A stretch of DNA of 9,982 nt from Myxococcales bacterium (lineage in GTDB: Bacteria > Myxococcota_A > Polyangia > Nannocystales > Nannocystaceae). Positions 1 to 4,539 of this stretch are shown here, piece after piece; position 1 is the stretch's first letter, and the number at the start of each line of letters is the position of its first letter. The DNA lies in contig JAGQIT010000081.1 of assembly GCA_020431135.1 (NCBI GenBank), positions 1 through 9,982 on the forward strand. The letters are read 5' to 3'. The translations under genes and the position numbers were made by a program. Under the pieces are notes generated by a model that worked only from the letters and a program-made list of their open reading frames with translations, did no database searches and was not told the DNA's origin.

Positions 1-2
1 CG

Positions 3-815
3 GCGACCGCCTCTGCGGACGGGGTCGCGTTCTGCGGCGCGGTCTACCCGACGTCGACGACCACGATCGAGTGCCGCGAGCCGGCCGTCGACGACCTCGC
101 CCCCCTGCGCGGCCTGCCCCACCTGAAGACGCTCCTCCTGGTCCACAACGCGGTCGACGACCTCGCGCCGCTCGCCGACATCCAGGGCCTCGAGTGGCTC
201 TCCATCGCCAGCAACCCGGTCGCCGACCTCGCGCCGCTCGCCGGCCTCCGCGAACTCGAAAACATCGACATCACCGCGACGCAAGTTCGCGACCTCGCGC
301 CGCTCGCCGGGCTCACGCGCGTCGAGACGATCTACGCGAGCGGGACCCCCATCACCGACCTCGGGCCCCTCCGCGCGATGACCCGGCTTCGGACCCTCGG
401 CGTCGGGTCGACGGGGGTCGTCGAGCTCTCCGCCGTCGCCGGCTTGGCCGATCTCGAGGTCCTCGACGTCAGCAACACGCAGGTCCTCGACCTCGAGCCG
501 GTGCGCGGCCTGCAGAGGCTCACGATCCTGAACCTGACCTCGACGATCGTCACCGACCTGCGCCCGCTCGCGGAGCTGCCCGCCCTCGAGCGGCTCTACT
601 GCAGCGGCGGCCGCGTCACCGACGTCAGCCCGCTGGCGCACCTCCCGTCGCTGCTGTATCTCGGGCTCCTCAACGCCCCCGTGCGCGACGTCAAGGCGCT
701 CTCGAAGCTCACGACGCTCGAGACCCTCTATCTGCCGAAGAGCGTCCCCGAGGCGCAGGTCGAGTCGCTCCGCCGCGCGCTGCCCAAGACGAACATCCGC
801 GTGGCCCGAAACTAG
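3..815 (+). CDS. Leucine-rich repeat protein, C-terminal part (5' end outside window)
   Basis: The reading frame is open from the left edge, with no start visible; 270 residues are present. Residues 30-248 form ten consecutive 22-residue leucine-rich repeats (the last has 21) on the pattern x-D-L-x-P-L-x-x-L-x-x-L-x-x-L-x-L-x-x-T-x-V, like the 22-residue repeats of bacterial internalin-type LRR proteins. They are preceded by a short segment with two cysteines (C11 and C24), a plausible disulfide-closed N-cap. A polar C-cap follows (PEAQVESLRRALPK) and the protein ends in RVARN. LRR solenoids usually bind proteins, and no catalytic domain is visible. In myxobacteria such proteins are often exported lipoproteins, but the part that would carry a signal peptide is missing, so location is unknown. 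Repeats 2-4 are identical at DNA level over 18 bp. The nearest downstream gene is convergent. The LRR call is firm; the ligand is unknown. Confidence 0.9.
   Translation, partial: ATASADGVAFCGAVYPTSTTTIECREPAVDDLAPLRGLPHLKTLLLVHNAVDDLAPLADIQGLEWLSIASNPVADLAPLAGLRELENIDITATQVRDLAPLAGLTRVETIYASGTPITDLGPLRAMTRLRTLGVGSTGVVELSAVAGLADLEVLDVSNTQVLDLEPVRGLQRLTILNLTSTIVTDLRPLAELPALERLYCSGGRVTDVSPLAHLPSLLYLGLLNAPVRDVKALSKLTTLETLYLPKSVPEAQVESLRRALPKTNIRVARN
159..308 (+). repeat. Three exact 18-bp repeats at 66-bp period inside the LRR gene
   Basis: The 18-mer GACCTCGCGCCGCTCGCC occurs exactly at 159-176, 225-242 and 291-308. Spacing is exactly 66 bp, one 22-codon LRR unit. It encodes D-L-A-P-L-A, the repeat consensus core. 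The equivalent positions in the flanking units (near 93 and 357) have diverged. Nucleotide identity beyond what the protein motif demands suggests recent unit duplication or gene conversion among these three repeats. Confidence 0.85.
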
Positions 816-1066
816 GCGCCGCGACGCGCGTGGCGCGGGCTCTCGCGGCCTCGCAAGCACGCTTCAGTCCCAGCGGGAGATACAGAACATGGCCATTAGG
901 TCATGTCGAGGATCGCCTCGCACCACCGCCTCGCGCCGCGTTGAACGGCCCGCGCTCCGAGGGCCTTGCGTCGACGACAGGTCGGCGACGCCGCCGTCCG
1001 GATCCAACTCGCGCAGCGGTCGCATCGGCAGCTCGCCGCTGATCGGGCGTGCGCCAGCTCGACGCT

Positions 1067-1957
1067 CTATTCGAGCACCCTCATCGCCGCGAGGAAGCCG
1101 ACGATGACCGCAGCGTAGTGGAGCGCCGCGTAGCCGGTGAAGAGCCGGCGGATCGCGTCGATCATCCGCTGCTCGCCAGGGACGTGGCGCGCGAGCATCC
1201 GCCGCCAGATGAAGTCGCCGAGCCGCTCCGCGCCGGGGAGCCACATGTCCGTCCAGTCATGGACCGCGTCGAGGTTGCGGAGGTGGTGGCGATGGTGGCG
1301 GAGGTGGCGGCGCGTCGACAGGACGCCGATCGCCTCGAGGGCTGCGAGCAGGAGGCGCGTCGGCGGCCAGTAGAACCCCTCGCGATCGTCGTTGTGATAG
1401 TACTCGTGGCAGATCGACTGCAGCGATCGCATCGCCCACATGCACGCGAGCGCGCACACGGCAGCGCGCCAGTCGAAGGCGGCGATGATCGCCGTCGCGG
1501 CGAGCTGCGCCAGCAGATAGCCCTTCGTCGACATCGAGCGCAGGCCGAGCCGCGGGCAGTAGAAGTAGGACAGGCGCGTGGCCAGCCAGCTCTTGTGATA
1601 GGCGCGGATGTCCCGGTAGTGGTGGACGAAGGAGTGGTGCCCCAGCGTCATCATGCTGTTCTCCGGGAACTCGATGAAGGTGACGTGGAGGGCGACGTGC
1701 CCGAACACGAACATCAGGTTCTCGAGCGCGTAGCAGAGCAGCAGGCCGAAGAGCACGAGCGCCGGGGCGGTCACGAGCCCGAAGAGCAGGCCGCCGAAGA
1801 TGACGACGTGGAGCGCCGCGTAGATGAGCAAGTTCCACCTGCGCTCCGCCCCCGCGAAGACGAGCAGCGGCCGCGGGGGCTCGGGTGGCAGCGCGGCGCG
1901 TGAGTACGCGGGTCGCGGGGCGGCGCTTGGGGTTGCGATGAGAGCGCTCACGATCAT
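1067..1957 (-). CDS. Membrane histidine-box (diiron) fatty acid hydroxylase/desaturase-like protein
   Basis: Predicted 296-residue integral membrane oxygenase. Hydrophobic segments lie at about 42-72, 75-90, 146-176 and 273-293. Four histidine clusters are visible: H87xxxH91 in a helix, H107-H108-SFV-H112-H113, H184-EYY-H188, and H218-LR-H221-H222-R-H224-H225. This spacing (HxxxH, HxxHH-like, HxxHH) is the metal-ligand pattern of the membrane fatty acid hydroxylase, sterol desaturase and fatty acid desaturase superfamily, which uses a non-haem diiron centre and O2 on lipid-like substrates. Hydroxylation and desaturation cannot be told apart from sequence. The start was chosen at ATG 1957 because it overlaps the upstream stop as ATGA and follows GAGGAGA. 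An in-frame extension to 2089 would run through the upstream gene and is low-complexity Arg/Pro/Ala. It is translated with the GNAT-like gene upstream. The fourth cluster has more histidines than usual. Family assignment is fairly secure; substrate is unknown. Confidence 0.82.
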   Translation of the reverse strand: MIVSALIATPSAAPRPAYSRAALPPEPPRPLLVFAGAERRWNLLIYAALHVVIFGGLLFGLVTAPALVLFGLLLCYALENLMFVFGHVALHVTFIEFPENSMMTLGHHSFVHHYRDIRAYHKSWLATRLSYFYCPRLGLRSMSTKGYLLAQLAATAIIAAFDWRAAVCALACMWAMRSLQSICHEYYHNDDREGFYWPPTRLLLAALEAIGVLSTRRHLRHHRHHLRNLDAVHDWTDMWLPGAERLGDFIWRRMLARHVPGEQRMIDAIRRLFTGYAALHYAAVIVGFLAAMRVLE

Positions 1958-2820
1958 TCTCCTCGCCCAAGCTTGAGCTTGGGCAGCGCCGGCGCGGCCA
2001 GCCGCTTGCGGTTGTCGCCCAAGGCGACGGACTGGCGGAGCATCCGCAGGGCGGCGCCGGCGATGTCCTTGAGGTCGAGGGGTATCCACACCGACAGCGC
2101 GTGCCCATCCTCCGCCCAGCCGGGCACCCGCTCGGTGAAGAAGCGGACGTCGGGGTCGTCGCGCAGCTCCGGCTTACGCTCAAACCACCGCGAGCGCCGG
2201 GCGAGCATCGGCGTCGCCAGGACGCAGGGATCTTCGCCGACCTGGGGCCAGCCGCGATCCGCGAGCGCCTGGCCCATGACCGCCGCGATCACCTCAGGCG
2301 GCTCGCCGCTGCGCGCGGCGCGGCTCGGATAGACCCGCTCCATCGTCTGCGTGAAGAGGCGATAGGGCGCGGGCGTGTGCGCGAGGCCGAGGTACGCGAC
2401 CTGCAGCCAGGGATGGGAGAGCTTGAAGCGGAGCGCCTCGCCGAGCCCGAAGCGCGCCGCGACGCGGCCGCCCCTGTAGTCGGTGTCGACATAGACGCCC
2501 GCAGAGAACACGCCGAAGCGCTGGCCCGCGGCCGAGTAGATCGCGCGGCGGACCGAGCAGAAGCCGGCGAGGCGCCCGTCTGCCCCGTAGAGCAGGGCGA
2601 CGACGACGCCCTCGCGCGCGAGGAAGAGCTCCGTAAACGCCTCACGATCAAAGCCCGCGTAGTAGTCGGCGAAGATCGCGTACAGGGCGTCGCCGAGGGC
2701 CCGACGACGGCCCGGATCGAGGCGCCTCCACAGCAGGCGCTCGCAGCGGACCACGGGGATGCGCGAGCGGGCTCGCTCGCCGATGAAGGGGACAGTTGTG
2801 GTCGTGGTCATCGCGCTCAT
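1954..2820 (-). CDS. GNAT-like N-acyltransferase, first gene of a two-gene operon
   Basis: 288 residues from the ATG at 2820. Residues 45-165 read as a GNAT (Gcn5-related acyltransferase) core. A helical region is followed by strands VVVALLYGADGRLAGFCSV (about 72-90) and FGVFSAGVYVDTDYRGG (about 102-118), then a helix (VAARFGLGEALRF) and a late strand (LQVAYLGLAH). The acyl-CoA/ACP loop normally reads R-x-x-G-x-G/A; here it is R116-G-G-R-V-A121, with Arg at the usual Gly position, so cofactor binding may differ. A C-terminal extension of over 110 residues is not part of a minimal GNAT. No membrane segment is seen. A GTG at 2832 and an ATG at 2811 are alternative starts; none has a well-spaced Shine-Dalgarno. 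The stop overlaps the diiron oxygenase start (ATGA). Pairing with a lipid-type oxygenase suggests an acyl substrate, as in GNAT-fold N-acyl amino acid synthases, but no specific activity can be assigned. Confidence 0.7.
   Translation of the reverse strand: MSAMTTTTTVPFIGERARSRIPVVRCERLLWRRLDPGRRRALGDALYAIFADYYAGFDREAFTELFLAREGVVVALLYGADGRLAGFCSVRRAIYSAAGQRFGVFSAGVYVDTDYRGGRVAARFGLGEALRFKLSHPWLQVAYLGLAHTPAPYRLFTQTMERVYPSRAARSGEPPEVIAAVMGQALADRGWPQVGEDPCVLATPMLARRSRWFERKPELRDDPDVRFFTERVPGWAEDGHALSVWIPLDLKDIAGAALRMLRQSVALGDNRKRLAAPALPKLKLGRGE
1958..1964 (-). promoter_or_regulatory. Shine-Dalgarno that sets the diiron oxygenase start
   Basis: On the minus strand GAGGAGA sits directly before the ATG at 1957-1955, inside the last codons of the GNAT-like gene. 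With the ATGA stop/start overlap (1954-1957) it supports the 1957 start and translational coupling. Spacing from GAGG to the ATG is short, about 3 nt. Confidence 0.65.
1965..1984 (-). promoter_or_regulatory. Perfect 8-bp hairpin abutting the Shine-Dalgarno of the downstream gene
   Basis: On the minus strand GCCCAAGC, loop TCAA, GCTTGGGC forms a perfect 8-bp stem with a 4-nt loop. It ends exactly where GAGGAGA begins. It overlaps the last codons of the GNAT-like gene (encoding P-K-L-K-L-G). Position and stability suggest a role in coupling translation of the two genes; that role is inference. Confidence 0.55.
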
Positions 2821-3057
2821 TAGGGGAATCACGACCTCGCCGCGATCTATTCACGGAAGCGCGACGCCGGAGCGCCGGGTCGCACCGCCGCGCCGACGGC
2901 CCCGCATCGCCGGAATTCGCGGTCGCGCGAGCGCCCTCGCGAGTTCATCCTCCTCGCAGGACCGTCACACCTAGCCGAGCGCCTGTCCGCCGTGCGCCGC
3001 GCTCCCGGGGGCCGGTCGGCGACTCGCTAGTCTACGCGAAGCTCGGAGAACCACGGC
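2821..3057. other. Divergent intergenic region between the GNAT operon and the membrane protein gene
   Basis: This head-to-head gap of about 237 bp must hold the promoters for both directions. I could not pick out convincing -35/-10 pairs. The only clear signal is GGAGA at 3045-3049, 8 nt before the ATG at 3058. No small gene is supported. Confidence 0.5.
3045..3049 (+). promoter_or_regulatory. Ribosome binding site of the 3058 membrane protein gene
   Basis: GGAGA lies 8 nt upstream of the ATG at 3058, a standard Shine-Dalgarno position, and supports that start. Confidence 0.65.
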
Positions 3058-3822
3058 ATGACTGACACCCCCCCCGCGCGTATCGGCGCGATCCTGCTCG
3101 GCTACCTGGTGTGGATGGGGGCGGTCGACGCCTTCGTCCGCTTCGTCCCCGTCGCCGCCGCCGTCGCGTTCGTCATAGTCCCGGCGATCGCCGGCGTACG
3201 GGGCCGCCGCAACCCCGACGGCGACGTGTTCAACGCGGTGAAGACCTGGTCCGTGCTGGCCGCGGTCTGGCTGATCCTCGCCGCGCGCCTGTGGCTGGGC
3301 CCCGACGTCGCCTGGTGGCCCGTTCTCGTCACGCTGATCTTCTTCCTCAACATCCTCGAGGCCGTGCTCTCGGACGCGGCCCGCGGCGTGTGGATCAACG
3401 TGGCCTCAGGCGCCCTGCTCCTGCTCTCCATCCCAGGCTGGTCGCGGATCTCGCTCGGCGCCGCTCCGCCCCACGACCTGCTCTACGCGATCCCCTGGCC
3501 CTGGCTCGTCGGGTACACGGCCTGGAACTACGCCTTCCTCGTCAACCGACGCCCCCACCTGGCCTCGGTCCACGGCGCGGTCCTGTTGGCGCCCCTGCTC
3601 GGGGAGACGCTGTGGCCGGGGATCTGGGGCCAGGGACGAGCGACGACCCTCGCGGCCCACCAGCTCCTCAGCTACGGCTGGTGGGACCGACGCCAGGCCC
3701 TGAACGTCCACGGCCACGACGCCGCGAAGCTCCGGCTCGGCCGCGCGCTCCTCCCCGTCGCCCTGGTCACCTGCCTCTGGGCCGCGGTCGCCTCGGGGAC
3801 AGGGCTGTCCCCGGCGTGGTAG
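3058..3822 (+). CDS. Polytopic membrane protein resembling DUF5692
   Basis: 254 residues with about seven hydrophobic segments, near residues 9-24, 28-47, 62-80, 86-104, 113-126, 140-162 and 228-246. Recognisable blocks are NAVKTWSVLAAVW (59-71), FFLNILEAVLSD (95-106), W112-INVASG, DLLYAIPWPWLVGYTAWNYAFLVN (140-163) and the final LSPAW. The NILEAV block, the D-L-x-x-x-I-x-W-x-W-L-V-x-Y-x-x-W-N block and their spacing match my memory of DUF5692, a membrane family of unknown function; I could not run the HMM. No signal peptide cleavage site, catalytic motif or transporter signature is evident. The start has a good Shine-Dalgarno. The 3' end of the coding region holds a strong hairpin. The gene is divergent from the GNAT operon and convergent with the lipoprotein gene, so it is probably transcribed alone. 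Confidence 0.85.
   Translation: MTDTPPARIGAILLGYLVWMGAVDAFVRFVPVAAAVAFVIVPAIAGVRGRRNPDGDVFNAVKTWSVLAAVWLILAARLWLGPDVAWWPVLVTLIFFLNILEAVLSDAARGVWINVASGALLLLSIPGWSRISLGAAPPHDLLYAIPWPWLVGYTAWNYAFLVNRRPHLASVHGAVLLAPLLGETLWPGIWGQGRATTLAAHQLLSYGWWDRRQALNVHGHDAAKLRLGRALLPVALVTCLWAAVASGTGLSPAW
3793..3814. terminator. Strong hairpin at the 3' end of the membrane protein gene
   Basis: GGGGACAG (3795-3802), GG, CTGTCCCC (3805-3812) is a perfect 8-bp inverted repeat. One more C-G pair and a U-G wobble extend it outward. It ends 8 nt before the stop codon TAG (3820-3822). No U-tract follows, so it is not a classical intrinsic terminator. It may act as a U-less terminator or mRNA stabiliser between the convergent genes, or be a REP-like element. 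Confidence 0.4.
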
Positions 3823-3900
3823 GGACCGCCATCGCCGCGGCGGACACACGGACCGACGATTCAGAGCGCTCGCCGGCCCGGGCCCGTCGCCCTCGCGGCG

Positions 3901-4371
3901 TCAATTGCAGATCGACTCCTTGACCTCGATCTGCTCGCAGCAGCCGCAGTCGTCGAGCGAGTCGCAGGTCTCCTTGATCACGCAAGCGAGGTACTCGAGG
4001 TGGGCGTCGATACAGGCCTTGGTCGGGGCGTTCGCCGGGTGGGTGCACTCCTCCATGCAGCCGTCGAAGTCCTGGCCGCAGCTGGCGAAGACGGTGCAGG
4101 CGTCCTCGCAGGGGCCCAGGAGCGCGGGGTCGACCGGTCCCCCGGTCGAGGTCCCCTCGTCGGTCGCGGCGGTGCTGTTGTCGCCGCCGGTCTGCGTCCC
4201 GGAGGCGGAGGCCTCCGTGGTCGAGCCGCCGTTGGTCGTCGCCGGGGTGCTGTCGTCGCCGCTGGCTCCGACGCTGACGTCATCCTGGTCGGTCGTGCCG
4301 GTGTCGATGCGACCACACGCGAGGCTGAGGAGGGACGCGGCGAGGAGGGCGGTGTCGGCGAGCTTGAGCAT
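3901..4371 (-). CDS. Small Cys-rich lipoprotein
   Basis: 156 residues. The N-terminus MLKLADTALLAASLLSLAC is a short lipoprotein signal peptide with lipobox L-S-L-A-C19, so the mature protein should be lipidated at C19 and anchored in an envelope membrane. Residues 20-87 are a disordered linker rich in Thr, Ser, Gly and Asp (including GTSTGG), typical of Nannocystis-like lipoproteins. Residues 88-155 carry 12 cysteines (88, 92, 98, 105, 109, 120, 130, 136, 142, 144, 145, 155). These probably form disulfides in a compact helical domain. The start was chosen because it opens directly on the signal peptide; an in-frame extension to 4491 only adds Arg/Pro-rich sequence. No clear Shine-Dalgarno precedes it. 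The gene follows the hybrid kinase on the same strand after 168 bp. Function is unknown. Confidence 0.85.
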   Translation of the reverse strand: MLKLADTALLAASLLSLACGRIDTGTTDQDDVSVGASGDDSTPATTNGGSTTEASASGTQTGGDNSTAATDEGTSTGGPVDPALLGPCEDACTVFASCGQDFDGCMEECTHPANAPTKACIDAHLEYLACVIKETCDSLDDCGCCEQIEVKESICN

Positions 4372-4400
4372 GGCGGCGCGGACATAGTAGGGGATCCGGA

Positions 4401-4454
4401 CGGCCGCGGGCGCCGGCCGAGGCCGCGGCCGCGACTCGACTCGCCGGCCGCGGC
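4401..4454. repeat. Cluster of GC palindromes with a 10-bp inverted repeat upstream of the lipoprotein gene
   Basis: CGGCCG occurs at 4401, 4414, 4426 and 4445, and CCGCGG at 4404, 4423 and 4448. The best structure is a perfect 10-bp inverted repeat, GCCGCGGCCG (4422-4431) with CGGCCGCGGC (4445-4454), and a 13-nt loop holding two CGACT copies. It lies 86 nt past the kinase stop and 51 nt before the lipoprotein start, on the same strand. It may be a U-less terminator for the kinase transcript or a leader structure for the lipoprotein. Confidence 0.5.
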
Positions 4455-4539
4455 AGCGCTCACGGACGCGCTTCGATGTCTCGCAGGACACATGACCGCG
4501 CTGCAGCGCGTGGCGCTCGGCATCGGAGCCGGGCTGTCT

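Noticed and set aside
71..1042. 323-codon plus-strand frame across the LRR gene
   Set aside because: It is Arg/Pro/Ala-rich out-of-frame translation; the other frame gives ten regular leucine-rich repeats.
816..1066. Possible terminator between the convergent LRR and oxygenase genes (GGCCC 947-951 with GGGCC 961-965)
   Set aside because: It has only a 5-bp stem with a 9-nt loop and no T-tract; such stems are expected by chance at this GC content.
1049..1903. Plus-strand frame antisense to the diiron oxygenase
   Set aside because: It is a Val/Glu/Arg-rich shadow with no motif, and the minus strand shows conserved histidine boxes and membrane segments.
1958..2089. N-terminal extension of the diiron oxygenase frame to 2089
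   Set aside because: The extra 44 residues are Arg/Pro/Gln-rich and lie fully inside the GNAT-like gene; the ATGA overlap and Shine-Dalgarno fix the start at 1957.
2763..2776. GCGAGC-GG-GCTCGC inverted repeat in the GNAT-like gene
   Set aside because: It is short, lies within coding sequence and is explained by Arg/Ala/Ser codons.
3833..3884. Palindromes CGCCGCGGCG (3833-3842) and GGCCCGGGCC (3875-3884) in the convergent gap
   Set aside because: These loop-less 10-bp GC palindromes are common by chance in such DNA and make poor hairpins, so they are not listed as terminators.
4372..4491. N-terminal extension of the lipoprotein frame to 4491
   Set aside because: It would put 40 Arg/Pro-rich residues before a clear lipoprotein signal peptide and would read through the palindrome cluster.
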